64,000 bases of DNA from Rhodobacter ferrooxidans (GCF_000176015.1 NZ_ACYY01000005.1:62001-126000), one strand, 5' to 3'; positions 54,390-63,854 are shown, counted from the stretch's first letter. Translations and numbers: made by a program. The notes: generated by a model from the letters alone, not told the origin.

Positions 54390-55330
54390 TGGACGCCGAG
54401 GCCGCCCGCTGGATTTCCGGCTTTCTGGCGGCGGCGGCGGCGGAACGCGATGCTGCCCGCAACACCCAACTGGGTTACGGGCGCGATCTGGCCGATTTCG
54501 CAGATTGGCTGGCGCGTCAGGGCGGCGATTTCGCCACAGCCTCCCGCGCCACGGTCGAGGCCTATCTGGTCTTCTGCGGCGCGCAGGGGCTGGCCGCCGC
54601 CACGCGTGCGCGCCGCCTGTCGTCGATCCGCCAGCTTTACCGCTTTGCCGTCGAGGAGGGCTGGCGCGCCGACAATCCGGCCTTGCGGCTGAAAGGCCCT
54701 GCGCAGGCGCAGCACCTGCCGCAGGTTCTGAGCCTTGCGGAAGTGGAACGCCTGCTGCAAGCCGCCCGCGACAAGGGCCGCACGGGTGCCGAACAGGCCC
54801 GCAACGCCGCCTTGCTGGAGCTTTTGTATGCCACCGGCATGCGGGTTTCCGAACTGGTGGGGCTGCCGGTGGCGGCGGTGCGCGGCGATCCGCGGATGAT
54901 TCTGGTGCGCGGCAAGGGCGGCAAGGAACGCATGGTACCGCTGTCCCCCCCTGCCCGCGCCGCACTGGCCGACTGGCTGGCGCAGCGCGATACCGCCGAG
55001 GCGGTGGCGGTGAAGGCCGGCAAACCGGCGTCAAAGCATCTTTTTCCCAACCGCAGTGCCGCAGGCCATCTGGGGCGCGAGGTGTTCTATGCCCTGATCA
55101 AGGATATCGCGGTGCGCGCCGGGGTGGACCCATCGAAAGTGACACCGCACACCCTGCGCCACGCCTTTGCCACGCATCTGCTGGCCGGTGGTGCCGATCT
55201 GCGGGTGATCCAGACCCTGCTGGGCCATGCCGATATCGCCACCACCGAGATCTATACGCATGTGCTGGACGAACACCTGAAAGACCTGGTGCTGACGCAT
55301 CACCCGCTGGCCAAACCCCGCAACGCTTGA
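54389..55330 (+). CDS. xerD: Site-specific tyrosine recombinase XerD
   Basis: Recombinase of 313 aa that with XerC resolves chromosome dimers at dif. Catalytic residues are visible: Arg in LLYATGMRVSELVGL, Lys in VRGKGGKERMVPL, HTLRHAFATHLLAGG (His and Arg), HADIATTEIYTHV (His and nucleophile Tyr). The PHTLRHAFATHLL and TTEIYTHV forms favour XerD over XerC. It belongs to the operon begun by the small membrane protein at 52715. It lies about 7.3 kb from the prophage whose att sites resemble Xer sites. Confidence 0.95.
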   Translation: MDAEAARWISGFLAAAAAERDAARNTQLGYGRDLADFADWLARQGGDFATASRATVEAYLVFCGAQGLAAATRARRLSSIRQLYRFAVEEGWRADNPALRLKGPAQAQHLPQVLSLAEVERLLQAARDKGRTGAEQARNAALLELLYATGMRVSELVGLPVAAVRGDPRMILVRGKGGKERMVPLSPPARAALADWLAQRDTAEAVAVKAGKPASKHLFPNRSAAGHLGREVFYALIKDIAVRAGVDPSKVTPHTLRHAFATHLLAGGADLRVIQTLLGHADIATTEIYTHVLDEHLKDLVLTHHPLAKPRNA

Positions 55331-55387
55331 ATTTTCCCGCTATCCGCCGCATAACCGCCGCCTTGCCCCATACTGGACCCCTGCCCC

Positions 55388-56689
55388 ATGGATGCCACCG
55401 CACTTGATACCTCGTTCTGGCTGACCGTTGCCGGGATCGGCTGCCTGCTGGCGATGTCGGCGTTCTTTTCCGGCTCGGAAACCGCACTCACCGCCGCCTC
55501 GCGGGCCAAGCTGCGCGCCCAGGCCGACCGCGGCTCCAGCGGTGCCGAAGCCGCGCTGAAGGTCACCGAGGACAGCGAGCGGATGATCGGCGCGCTGCTC
55601 TTGGGCAACAACGTGGTCAACATTCTGGCCGCCTCGCTGGCGACGGCGCTGCTGACCCGGCTGTTTGGCGACAGCGGTGTGGCGCTGGCGACGCTGGTGA
55701 TGACCACCATGGTGCTGATCTTCGGTGAGGTGCTGCCCAAGACCTATGCCATCACCAATGCCGAAAAGGCCGCTTCGGTGGTGGCGCCGCTGGTGCGGGT
55801 GATGATCGTGGTGTTCTCGCCGCTGGTCACGCTGGTGCGGGCGCTGGTGCGCGGCCTGCTGCGGCTGGTGGGGGTGCGGGCCGACCCCGAGACCAAGTTC
55901 CTGGCGCTGCGCGAAGAGATTGTCGGGGCCATCGCGCTGGGCCATTCCGAAGGGGCGGTGGAAAAGGAAGACCGCGACCGGCTGCTGGGGGCGCTGGACC
56001 TTTCCGACCGCACGGTCGAGGAAATCATGCTGCACCGCCGCCAGATCGAGATGATCGACGCCGACCTGACACCCGACCAGATCATCACCCAGGCCCTCGC
56101 CTCGCCGCACACCCGCCTGCCGGTTTACCGCGGTGATGACGAGAACATCCTGGGCGTGATCCATGCCAAGGATCTGCTGCGCGAGGTGGACCGGCTGATC
56201 CGCGGCTCGGACGGCGGGCTGGCGCAGATCAGCGAGCTGGACGTTCTGAAAGTGGCGATGAAGCCCTATTTCGTGCCGGAAACCACGGCGCTGGACGAAC
56301 AGATGCGGCAATTCCTGAAACGCCGCACGCATTTCGCACTGGTGGTGGATGAATATGGCGCGCTGCAGGGGCTGATCACGCTGGAGGATATTCTGGAAGA
56401 GATCGTCGGAGAGATCACCGACGAGTTCGACCTGCCCGCTGATGCCGTGCTGAAACGCGCCGAGAATGGCGATTACATCGTCGAAGGCGCGATGACCATC
56501 CGCGACCTGAACCGGGCGATGGACTGGGGCCTGCCCGACGACGAGGCCAATACCGTGGCCGGTCTGGTGATCCACGAGGCGCAGACCATCCCCAACGAGG
56601 GCCAGGCCTTCAGCTTTCACGGCTTCCGGTTCGAAGTGGCGGCCAAGCGGGAAAACCGCCTGACCAAGCTGAAGGTGCGACCGTTGTAA
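55388..56689 (+). CDS. CNNM/CorC-type transporter-associated protein
   Basis: Membrane protein of 433 aa. It has an N-terminal DUF21/CNNM domain with about four helices (residues 10-150) containing SAFFSGSETALTAASRAKLR. Two CBS domains follow (HRRQIEMIDADLTPDQIITQ; RTHFALVVDEYGALQGLITL). The C-terminal CorC_HlyC domain contains VEGAMTIRDLNRAMDW and TVAGLVIHEAQTIPNEGQAF. The family is implicated in magnesium/cobalt efflux; older names call it hemolysin. It begins 57 nt after xerD in the same direction. Confidence 0.93.
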   Translation: MDATALDTSFWLTVAGIGCLLAMSAFFSGSETALTAASRAKLRAQADRGSSGAEAALKVTEDSERMIGALLLGNNVVNILAASLATALLTRLFGDSGVALATLVMTTMVLIFGEVLPKTYAITNAEKAASVVAPLVRVMIVVFSPLVTLVRALVRGLLRLVGVRADPETKFLALREEIVGAIALGHSEGAVEKEDRDRLLGALDLSDRTVEEIMLHRRQIEMIDADLTPDQIITQALASPHTRLPVYRGDDENILGVIHAKDLLREVDRLIRGSDGGLAQISELDVLKVAMKPYFVPETTALDEQMRQFLKRRTHFALVVDEYGALQGLITLEDILEEIVGEITDEFDLPADAVLKRAENGDYIVEGAMTIRDLNRAMDWGLPDDEANTVAGLVIHEAQTIPNEGQAFSFHGFRFEVAAKRENRLTKLKVRPL

Positions 56690-56692
56690 GGC

Positions 56693-58342
56693 TCAGATCA
56701 CGTCAATGTAATTGGCCAGCCCGGTCAGGCTGGTCACATTGGCCAGGGTCAGCACGTCGCCGTCCACGAAGTTGAACACCACGGTGGTGCCCACCACGGT
56801 GGCGTAGCGCGCCACGATCTGCGCATCGGTCAGCGCCACGCCACCCCATAGCGCATCGTCCAGTTGCAGGCGGTCCTGCTGCCCCGGCAGAAAATCGGCA
56901 ACCTGGTCGCGGCCCGAGCCATTGATGAACTGGAACGCATCCGCCCCCAGCCCGCCCAGCAGATAGTCGGCACCGGCACCGCCCTCCAGCCGGTCGTTGC
57001 CATCGCCGCCATAAAGACTGTCGATGCCAAGGCCGCCGAACAGAAGGTCAACGCCGGCATCGCCACTGAGATAGTCGTTGTCGGCATCGCCGTACACGAT
57101 GTCATTCTCGCTGCCGCCGATCAGCCGATCATTGCCGGCACCACCGAACAGAGTGTCGGCACCGACCTCTCCGCTCAGGGAATCAACGCCGATGCCGCCA
57201 CTCAGACGGTCATTGCCCGTGCCGCCGAACAGACCGTCGTTGCCCGCATCGCCACAAAGAAAGTCGTTGTCGGCATCGCCGTACAAGGCGTCATTCTCGG
57301 TGCCGCCAAGCAGGGAATCATTGCCGTCGCCGCCCAGCAGAGTGTCGGCACCGACCTCTCCGCTCAGGGAATCCGCGCCAAGACCGCCATTCAGACGGTC
57401 ATTGCCCGCGCCGCCGAGCAGACTGTCGTTGCCGGCTTCGCCCGTCAGGATATTGGCCCCGGCATTGCCGTGCAGGGTGTTGGCGGCGGCGTTGCCGGTC
57501 AGCGACAGCGCGCCGACACCCAGCAGACCGGCATTGCCGACACCGCTGATCAGCGTCATGTTTCCCGAGGTCATCAGCGTGTTGCCGTCCACCAGATCAA
57601 GCTTCACGTTGCCGGCCGACAGATCAAGCGTCACCACCGCCGTGGCGCCGGCGGTGCCGACATTCACCCGCACACCGGCGCTTTGGCTGGCCAGCACGCC
57701 ATAGCCGCCCGCAGCGGCGGTCAGGGCCGCGGCCCCCCCGGCGATGCCGAAGGAAATCCCGACGCGACCTTCGCCCATCGAATAGAAATGATCGCCGTTG
57801 GTATCGTTATAGGCCACGCCGGTCACAAAGATGGCGCCGCTGCGATAGGCGAAGTTCTCGGTGACCACCGAGGCGTTGAAGCTGGTATAGCGGTCAACCA
57901 CCTGCGCATAGCCGATTTCGCGGGAATTGTTGCCCATGATCGCGGTGCGATGGCCGGGGCTTTCCATCAACATGCGGTGGTGCAGTTCGATCACGGTCAG
58001 CGCCGTGGTGGAACCGCCCAGGCTGGCCAGCGCCAGATTCTCGGCCCAGCCCCAACTGCCGGTGAAACTGTAGCCCGCTGCGGTCATGCGCTGGCCGGGG
58101 TTGGTGCCATTGATGCCGGTGTGGGAAAACGTGTCGGTGGACAGGATCCACGCCGAGTGCCGTTCCGCCGAAAGGTCCAGATACTGGCTGGGGGCCAGCA
58201 CCTGCTTGACCGTGGCGGTGATGGTGCCCGCCGTCAGCCCGCCATTCAGCGACAGCCCATAGCGCGCCGCCTCGCCCAGCGGGTCCAGCCGGGCACGGTT
58301 CAGCAATTCGATGCCGTATTGCTCGGCGGCGGTGATGGTCAT
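56693..58342 (-). CDS. CAP-domain protein with RTX calcium-binding repeats
   Basis: Exoprotein of 549 aa. The N-terminal CAP/SCP-like domain (about 1-165) has SHTGINGTNPGQRM, WGWAENLALASL and HRMLMESPGHRTAIMGNNSR. A linker follows, then about a dozen RTX nonapeptides of the form GGxGNDxLx (about 300-510), which fold on calcium. The final hydrophobic/acidic segment fits a type I secretion signal. There is no N-terminal signal peptide, consistent with T1SS export; no transporter gene is nearby. A 63-residue block is duplicated (189 bp apart). The start at 58342 is chosen over 58414 by family fit. Confidence 0.9.
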   Translation of the reverse strand: MTITAAEQYGIELLNRARLDPLGEAARYGLSLNGGLTAGTITATVKQVLAPSQYLDLSAERHSAWILSTDTFSHTGINGTNPGQRMTAAGYSFTGSWGWAENLALASLGGSTTALTVIELHHRMLMESPGHRTAIMGNNSREIGYAQVVDRYTSFNASVVTENFAYRSGAIFVTGVAYNDTNGDHFYSMGEGRVGISFGIAGGAAALTAAAGGYGVLASQSAGVRVNVGTAGATAVVTLDLSAGNVKLDLVDGNTLMTSGNMTLISGVGNAGLLGVGALSLTGNAAANTLHGNAGANILTGEAGNDSLLGGAGNDRLNGGLGADSLSGEVGADTLLGGDGNDSLLGGTENDALYGDADNDFLCGDAGNDGLFGGTGNDRLSGGIGVDSLSGEVGADTLFGGAGNDRLIGGSENDIVYGDADNDYLSGDAGVDLLFGGLGIDSLYGGDGNDRLEGGAGADYLLGGLGADAFQFINGSGRDQVADFLPGQQDRLQLDDALWGGVALTDAQIVARYATVVGTTVVFNFVDGDVLTLANVTSLTGLANYIDVI

Positions 58343-58507
58343 GAGCAAACCCCTCAGCATGCGCGGCAGCGGTCCAGCCGCGCCGGAACCGCCGTGAAGC
58401 TGCATCCTTGCCAAGGATTCTGGCAGGTTTACGGCTTTTTGGCGGATCGAAGCGGGCTTTTGGGGCCGAATTCGGGGGCTTGATGCGGCAGGTGCAGGGA
58501 ATGCTGC

Positions 58508-60079
58508 CTACCGCCGGAACAGCGACCCCAGCACGCCACGCACGATGGCCTGGCCCGATTTGGTGCCAAGCTGGCGGGCAAAGCTTTTGGCGAAGGTTTC
58601 GGTGATGCTGTCGGACCGGCTGGAGGGTTTCGGTTTCGCCGCAGGTTCGGCCCGCCGCGCGGGCCCGCCATCATAGCGACGCCCGGAATTGAACTCGCGC
58701 AAGCCGCCATTGCCCTGCGGTTCGGCCTTGGCACGGGCCTCGGCCTCGGCGGTTTTGGCGGCCTCGCGGGCGGCGGCTTCGGTGCGGGCGCGCAGCTTCT
58801 CGAAGGCGCTGTCGCGGTCCACCACCGCCTCATACTTGCCGCGGATCGGGGATTGCACCATCAGTTGCGCCCGCAAGGCCGGATCAATCGGCCCCAACTG
58901 GCTGGCGGGCGGCCGCACCAGCGTGCGCTCGACCATGCCGGGAATCCCCTTGGCTTCCAGAAACGAGGTCACCGCCTCACCCGTTCCAACATCACGGATG
59001 GCGTCTTCGGTCACAAACCGCGGGTTGTCGCGGTAGGTCTGCGCCGCCATGCGCAGGTCTTTCTGGTCGTTGGCGGTAAAGGCGCGCAGGGCGTGCTGCA
59101 CCCGGTTGCCCAACTGGCCCAGAATGTTTTCCGGCACATCCGCCGGGTTCTGGGTGATGAAATACACCCCCACCCCCTTGGAGCGGATCAGCCGGGCCAC
59201 CTGTTCGACCTTTTCCACCAGTGCGCGCGGCGCATCCTGAAACAGCAGATGCGCCTCGTCGAAGAAGAACACGATCTTCGGTTTGTCGGGGTCGCCAACC
59301 TCGGGCAGTTCCTCGAACAGTTCCGACAGCAGCCACAAAAGGAAGGTGGCATAAAGCCGGGGCGAGGCCATCAGCTTGTCGGCGGCAAGGATGCTGATGC
59401 GGCCCTTGCCGGACGCGTCGCAGGTCATCATGTCGGCCAGATCCAGCGCCGGCTCGCCAAACATCTGCGCCCCGCCCTGATTTTCCAGCACCAGCAAGCG
59501 CCGCTGAATGGCCCCGATCGAGGTGGTGGAGACCAGACCGTAACGGGTGCTGATCGCGTTGGCGTTTTCACCGATGAACACCAGCATCGCCTGAAGATCC
59601 TTCAGGTCCAGCAGCGGCAGGTTTTCCTCGTCGGCCAGCCGGAACGCCACGTTCAGCACGCCCTCCTGCGGCTCGGTCAGCTCCAAGAGCCGCGACAGCA
59701 GCAGCGGCCCCATCTCGCTGACGGTCGAGCGCACCGGATGGCCCTGATCACCGAAAACGTCCCAGAACAGCACCGGGAAAGCGCCGTATTGCAGGTCCAG
59801 TCCGATGGTCTGGCTGCGCTTGGTGAAAGCCTCGTGCAGCTTGTGGCTGGCCGAGCCTGACGCCCCCAGCCCCGACAGATCGCCCTTCACGTCCGACAGG
59901 AACACCGGCACGCCCGCCGCCGAAAAACCCTCGGCAAGAATTTGCAGCGTTACCGTCTTGCCGGTGCCGGTGGCCCCCGCAATCAGCCCGTGGCGGTTGC
60001 CGTATTTCAGCAGCAACTGCTGCGGCACCCCGTAACCTTCACCGCCGCCACCGACAAAAATGCTGTCCTGATCACTCAC
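58508..60079 (-). CDS. HerA-like ATPase (DUF853 family)
   Basis: Cytoplasmic ATPase of 523 aa. Walker A is GATGTGKT near residue 34 and Walker B FFFDEAHLLF near 255. SDVKGDLSGLGASG, VYFITQNPADVPENILGQLG and a charged Ala/Glu/Lys-rich C-terminal region before the RDSITETFAKSFARQLG-type end are also present (here with SDSITETF). Members are called HerA/YjgR-like helicases; the true role is unknown. The GTG at 60079 is used because no ATG occurs near and GGGGAT lies upstream. It stands alone. Confidence 0.85.
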   Translation of the reverse strand: MSDQDSIFVGGGGEGYGVPQQLLLKYGNRHGLIAGATGTGKTVTLQILAEGFSAAGVPVFLSDVKGDLSGLGASGSASHKLHEAFTKRSQTIGLDLQYGAFPVLFWDVFGDQGHPVRSTVSEMGPLLLSRLLELTEPQEGVLNVAFRLADEENLPLLDLKDLQAMLVFIGENANAISTRYGLVSTTSIGAIQRRLLVLENQGGAQMFGEPALDLADMMTCDASGKGRISILAADKLMASPRLYATFLLWLLSELFEELPEVGDPDKPKIVFFFDEAHLLFQDAPRALVEKVEQVARLIRSKGVGVYFITQNPADVPENILGQLGNRVQHALRAFTANDQKDLRMAAQTYRDNPRFVTEDAIRDVGTGEAVTSFLEAKGIPGMVERTLVRPPASQLGPIDPALRAQLMVQSPIRGKYEAVVDRDSAFEKLRARTEAAAREAAKTAEAEARAKAEPQGNGGLREFNSGRRYDGGPARRAEPAAKPKPSSRSDSITETFAKSFARQLGTKSGQAIVRGVLGSLFRR

Positions 60080-60149
60080 GCCCGGTATCCCCCGCAAAAT
60101 GGCAGCAGCCCTGCCCGCCTGCAAAATACAATCTTAATCCTGTTGTGCC

Positions 60150-60244
60150 AGTGTTGATCTTGTTCCGGCGCAGGGTTCTTCGTGCCGGGGCGGTACTTCC
60201 TCCCTGTCAGACTGGCCGCGCCCCTGAAAAGGCGCGGCTTTTTT
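60150..60244 (+). ncRNA. Candidate sRNA or orphan terminator
   Basis: The hairpin GCCGCGCC, loop CCTGAAAA, GGCGCGGC, TTTTTT (60215-60244) is a full intrinsic terminator on the plus strand, but no plus-strand gene ends upstream. Just before it is CTTCCTCCCT (60196-60205), a possible anti-Shine-Dalgarno seed. The 5' end is undefined. With the next candidate it fills the 432-nt gap between two genes. Confidence 0.4.
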
Positions 60245-60280
60245 CGCTTTGGCCCGCCCCAAAGGGCATGCGATTCGCAG

Positions 60281-60386
60281 TTGACGCATTGCCGATTAGA
60301 ACGTAGCGTCTGGCGCAATGAAGTCGGCCAGTCCGACAGGGAGCGTAGAATATCGGAAAAAGGGTCGGGTCAACCGGCCCTTTTTT
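60281..60386 (+). ncRNA. Candidate sRNA with promoter and terminator
   Basis: TTGACG (60281-60286), 17 nt, TAGCGT (60304-60309), then about 75 nt to a terminator GGGTCGG, loop GTCAA, CCGGCCC, TTTTTT (60362-60386; one G-T pair in the stem). TCGG-CCAG-TCCGA gives an internal stem. No start codon with a credible reading frame is present. It is placed directly behind another terminator and ahead of the IalB-family gene. Confidence 0.5.
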
Positions 60387-60511
60387 CATGGCCCAACGGC
60401 CCGCCGGATCGGCCATTCCTTGCCGTCTCGCCGTGGTTCCACACGATTTTCTGACCTGACTTACCGCCGCCGCCATGCTAGATCGGGGCAGAATTCCATT
60501 TGAGATCGGGT

Positions 60512-61168
60512 ATGTCGATGAACCACTTCACCAAAATGTTGGTCGTGACCGCAAGCCTTGGCTTTGCTGCCGCAGCCTTTGCCCAAGAGACACCGGCGGT
60601 GCAAAGCACGGCCCCCGTGCCTCCGGCGGGCGAAACCCCGGCCGACCCCAACGCCCTTGCCATCGGGCAAGCGGCCGGCGCACCGGCTGACGGGCCGGGA
60701 AGCGTCTATCTGGCGGCAACCCATGGCGCCTGGGAACAGCGTTGCGTGCGCACCGCCGATGGTGCCGACCCCTGCCAGCTTTACCAGTTGCTGAAAGATA
60801 CCAGCGGCAACTCGGTGGCGGAAGTCAGCATGTTCGGCCTGCCCGCGGGTCAGGAAGCCGTGGCAGGTGCCACGGTCATTGCGCCGCTGGAAACCCTGCT
60901 GACCGCACAACTGACCATTCAGGTCGATACCGGGGATGCAAAACTGTATCCCTTCACCTGGTGTTCGGTCAGCGGATGTGTGGCGCGGGTCGGGTTCACC
61001 CAAGCCGACATTGATGCGTTCAAGAAGGGTGCAAAGGCCACGGTCACCATCGTGCCGGTGGCGGCCCCGGACCAGAAAGTGGCGCTCGACCTGTCGCTGA
61101 CAGGCTTTACCGCCGGATTTACCGCTGTTGCGGCCACGACACCGACTGTCGCCCCGGCCGGAAACTGA
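60512..61168 (+). CDS. IalB-family secreted protein
   Basis: Periplasmic protein of 218 aa with a signal peptide (MSMNHFTKMLVVTASLGFAA, ending AFAQE). A Pro/Ala-rich linker follows, then an invasion-associated-locus-B type domain: GAWEQRCVRTADGADPCQLY, Cys pair in FTWCSVSGCVARVGF, and FKKGAKATVTIV. Four cysteines suggest two disulfides. IalB was named from Bartonella invasion, but the family is common in free-living Alphaproteobacteria. A clear terminator follows. Confidence 0.88.
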   Translation: MSMNHFTKMLVVTASLGFAAAAFAQETPAVQSTAPVPPAGETPADPNALAIGQAAGAPADGPGSVYLAATHGAWEQRCVRTADGADPCQLYQLLKDTSGNSVAEVSMFGLPAGQEAVAGATVIAPLETLLTAQLTIQVDTGDAKLYPFTWCSVSGCVARVGFTQADIDAFKKGAKATVTIVPVAAPDQKVALDLSLTGFTAGFTAVAATTPTVAPAGN

Positions 61169-61185
61169 TCGCGTGAGCTGACGGC

Positions 61186-61216
61186 AACGCCGCGCCTGCA
61201 AGGGTGCGGCGTTTTG
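61186..61216. terminator. Terminator between convergent ialB-like and KAS genes
   Basis: AACGCCGCGCC, loop TGCAA, GGGTGCGGCGTT followed by TTGC. It sits between the IalB-like stop (61168) and the leftward KAS stop (61220); the A-rich opposite side may serve weakly in the other direction. Confidence 0.75.
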
Positions 61217-61219
61217 CTG

Positions 61220-62431
61220 TCAGATACGGCGCAGCGCCAGCACCGCGTTCAGCCCGCCAAAGGCGAAGGAATTGCTGATCGCCACCTGCACCTCGGCCTG
61301 CCGCGCCACATTCGGCACCACATCCAGATCACATTCCGGGTCGGGCACCGTGTAGCCGATGGTCGGCGCCACCACGCCCTCGCGCAGCGCCAGGATGCAG
61401 GCCAGCAGCTCTACCGCCCCGGTGCCGCCGATCAGATGGCCATGCATCGCCTTGGTCGAGGACACCAGCAAGCGGTCGGCATGGCCCCCGAACACCTGCC
61501 GGATTGCCGCCGTCTCGCAGCGGTCATTGGCGGCGGTGGCGGTGCCGTGGGCGTTGATGTAGCCGACCTCTGCCGGTGCCAGACCGGCATCGCGCAGCGC
61601 CCCCGCCATAGCCCGCGCCGCCCCGTCAACCGAGGGCATCAGGATGTCCTGCGCATCCGAGGTCATGGCAAAGCCCGCCACCTCGGCCAGCATCTCCGCG
61701 CCTCGGGCGTGGGCATGGTCGTAATCCTCGAACACGAACACCGCCGCCCCCTCGCCCTGCACCATGCCGTCGCGGTCGGCCGAGAACGGACGGCAGCCGG
61801 TGGTCGACATCACCCGCAGCCCCTCCCAGGCCTTGATGCCGCCAAAGCACAGCATCGATTCGGCGCCCCCCGCCAGCATCACCGGCGAAAGCCCTGCCCG
61901 CACCATCTGGAAGGCCTGGCCCATGGCATGGTTGGAACTGGCACAGGCGGTGGCCACGGTATAGCAGGGCCCGCGCAGCCCGAACTCCATCGACAGATGG
62001 CTGCAGGCGGCGTTGTTCATCAGCCGCGGCACCACCAAGGGATGCACCCGGTTCTTGCCCTCCTGATAGACCGCGCGGTAATTGTCGTCGGCCGTGGTCA
62101 GCCCGCCCCCGGCGTTGCCCAGCACCACGCCGGTGCTGTCGGCCAGATCGCCGGTGAAACTCAGCCCCGATTGCGCCACCGCCTGCCGCGCCGCGACCAG
62201 GGCGAACTGGGTGAATTTGTCATAGAAACCAAGCTTCTGCCGGTCGAAGTGAATGTTAGGGTTCCAGCCCTTGATCTGGCCGCCGATCTTGATGGACAAG
62301 CGGTCCAGATCGCGCATCTCCAGCCCGGCAATGCCGCAGCGGCCGTCGCGGAAGGCGGAAAAGGTGCCCGCCACATCGGCCGCCAGCGCGTTCACCGTGC
62401 CAGCCCCGGTGATCACCACCCGCCGGGTCAT
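61220..62431 (-). CDS. Beta-ketoacyl-ACP synthase, KAS II-like
   Basis: Condensing enzyme of 403 aa that elongates acyl chains on ACP. The catalytic triad is visible: Cys in TVATACASSNHAMG, His in INAHGTATAANDRCE, His in SSTKAMHGHLIGGTGAVE. The C-terminal NSFAFGGLNAVLALR is also typical. It overlaps the dedicated ACP gene by 4 nt (ATGA), and the pair follows lpxD. A separate synthase with its own ACP beside a lipid A gene suggests making a special acyl chain, for example a long or hydroxylated one for lipid A (inference). Confidence 0.93.
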   Translation of the reverse strand: MTRRVVITGAGTVNALAADVAGTFSAFRDGRCGIAGLEMRDLDRLSIKIGGQIKGWNPNIHFDRQKLGFYDKFTQFALVAARQAVAQSGLSFTGDLADSTGVVLGNAGGGLTTADDNYRAVYQEGKNRVHPLVVPRLMNNAACSHLSMEFGLRGPCYTVATACASSNHAMGQAFQMVRAGLSPVMLAGGAESMLCFGGIKAWEGLRVMSTTGCRPFSADRDGMVQGEGAAVFVFEDYDHAHARGAEMLAEVAGFAMTSDAQDILMPSVDGAARAMAGALRDAGLAPAEVGYINAHGTATAANDRCETAAIRQVFGGHADRLLVSSTKAMHGHLIGGTGAVELLACILALREGVVAPTIGYTVPDPECDLDVVPNVARQAEVQVAISNSFAFGGLNAVLALRRI

Positions 62432-62694
62432 GCAGCGCGCGCCGCCAGCAGCGCCTCGACCGCCGCCACCACCGCCCCCACCGACGACAGATCGAACCCC
62501 ACCTGCGCCGGATCGTTGGCGTTGAACGGCACCGCCACGTCAAAGGTCTCCTCGATGGCAAAGATCGCCTCGACCAGCCCCAGACTGTCCAGCCCCAGAT
62601 CGGCCAGCGACTGATCCAGCGTCACCTCGGCCGGTTCGCGCAACGCCTGCTGCGCCAGAATCGCGATCACCTGGTCTTTCACGCTGTTGGCCAT
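62428..62694 (-). CDS. Dedicated acyl carrier protein
   Basis: ACP of 88 aa. The phosphopantetheine attachment motif is GLDSLGLVEAIFAIEE with Ser37, preceded by LDQSLADLGL. The helix III-IV region runs on through DPAQVGFDLSSVGAVVAAV. It differs clearly from housekeeping AcpP, which has EELxxDSLDxVEL. Located between lpxD and a KAS gene with overlapping stop/start, so it is probably the carrier for that synthase and perhaps the donor for an LpxD or late acyltransferase reaction. Confidence 0.93.
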   Translation of the reverse strand: MANSVKDQVIAILAQQALREPAEVTLDQSLADLGLDSLGLVEAIFAIEETFDVAVPFNANDPAQVGFDLSSVGAVVAAVEALLAARAA

Positions 62695-62721
62695 TGCCGC
62701 CCCTTGATCCGTGCCGCCCGT

Positions 62722-63810
62722 CTAGTCATCCTGCCCGGTCTTTGAAACAGCTTTTTGCAGTTCCGCCACTGTGGCCGCCAGTCGCGGCAGGCGGCGCATC
62801 GCCTTGTAGATCTCGGCGTGCTGCTCGGCCTTAACCGCCGGATAGCCCATCATGATGCGGTTGTCGGGCACGTTCGAGGCCACACCGGAATGGCCCATGA
62901 TCACCACGTTCGAGCCGATCTTCAGATGGTCGGCCACCGAGACCTTGCCGCCCAGGATCACCCGATCCCCGATCACGGTCGAGCCCGCCACCCCGGCCTG
63001 ACCGCACAGCAGGCAGGTATGGCCGATGCGGACGTTGTGGCCGATCTGCACCAGATTGTCGATCTTGGTGCCGTTGCCCACAACGGTGTCGGCAATGGTG
63101 CCACGGTCGATGCAGGAATTGGCGCCCACTTCGACATCATCGCCCAGCACCACCGCGCCCAGCGAGTTGATGCGGACGTAAGCCTCCTGCTCGGTCAGGC
63201 TGATCACGCCCTCGCCGCGGGCCTGTTCGACCAGACCGGGGGTCGGGGTGACAAAGGAAAAGCCGTCGCCGCCGACCACCGCCCCCGGTTGGGCGATGAA
63301 GCGATCCCCGATCCGCACCCGCGGGCCGATGCGGGTGCCGGCGCCGAGCTGTGCATCCGCCCCAAGCACGGCGTCTTCAGCAATCGAGCAATGCGACAGG
63401 ATGCGCGCACCGGCGCCGATCTGCACCCGCGCGCCGATCAGCACGAAGGCCCCGATCGCCGCCCCGGCCCCGATCTGCGCGGTGGGGTCGATCACCGCCG
63501 AGGGGTGGATGCCCGGGGCAATCTCGAACCGTTTCTCGAAGATGCGGGTGACACCGGCCAGCACATAACGCGGCCGCGGCGCAAAAATCGCGGCTTGCAG
63601 ACCCATGGCGCGCCAGTCGGCGCCCTGCCACAGCAGCGCCGCCCTGGCGCCGCCCTTGGCCAGGGCCTCGGCATAGGTTTTGTCCATCGCCAGCGCCAGA
63701 TCGTCCGGCCCGGCGGTCGCCGGTTCGGAAACGCCGCTGATCACCAGATCAAGCGCGCCTTCGGCCTCGGCCCCCAGGGCTGCAGCAATCTCGCGGATGG
63801 TGTGGCTCAT
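62722..63810 (-). CDS. lpxD: UDP-3-O-acylglucosamine N-acyltransferase
   Basis: Lipid A biosynthesis enzyme of 362 aa that adds the second 3-hydroxyacyl chain from ACP. The N-terminal uridine-binding domain (1-110) has [20 protein letters not shown]. It is followed by a left-handed beta-helix of hexapeptide repeats ([40 protein letters not shown]) and the active-site segment [19 protein letters not shown]. It is followed leftward by ACP and KAS instead of the more usual fabZ-lpxA. Confidence 0.96.
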   Translation of the reverse strand: MSHTIREIAAALGAEAEGALDLVISGVSEPATAGPDDLALAMDKTYAEALAKGGARAALLWQGADWRAMGLQAAIFAPRPRYVLAGVTRIFEKRFEIAPGIHPSAVIDPTAQIGAGAAIGAFVLIGARVQIGAGARILSHCSIAEDAVLGADAQLGAGTRIGPRVRIGDRFIAQPGAVVGGDGFSFVTPTPGLVEQARGEGVISLTEQEAYVRINSLGAVVLGDDVEVGANSCIDRGTIADTVVGNGTKIDNLVQIGHNVRIGHTCLLCGQAGVAGSTVIGDRVILGGKVSVADHLKIGSNVVIMGHSGVASNVPDNRIMMGYPAVKAEQHAEIYKAMRRLPRLAATVAELQKAVSKTGQDD

Positions 63811-63854
63811 CTGACGCTCCGGCTTGCGGGCGAAACCGCCCCTTGCCGTCCGAT

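Noticed and set aside
57100-57400. Regular repeats resembling a CRISPR or satellite
   Set aside because: The repeats are in frame within the CAP-RTX gene and encode calcium-binding nonapeptides.
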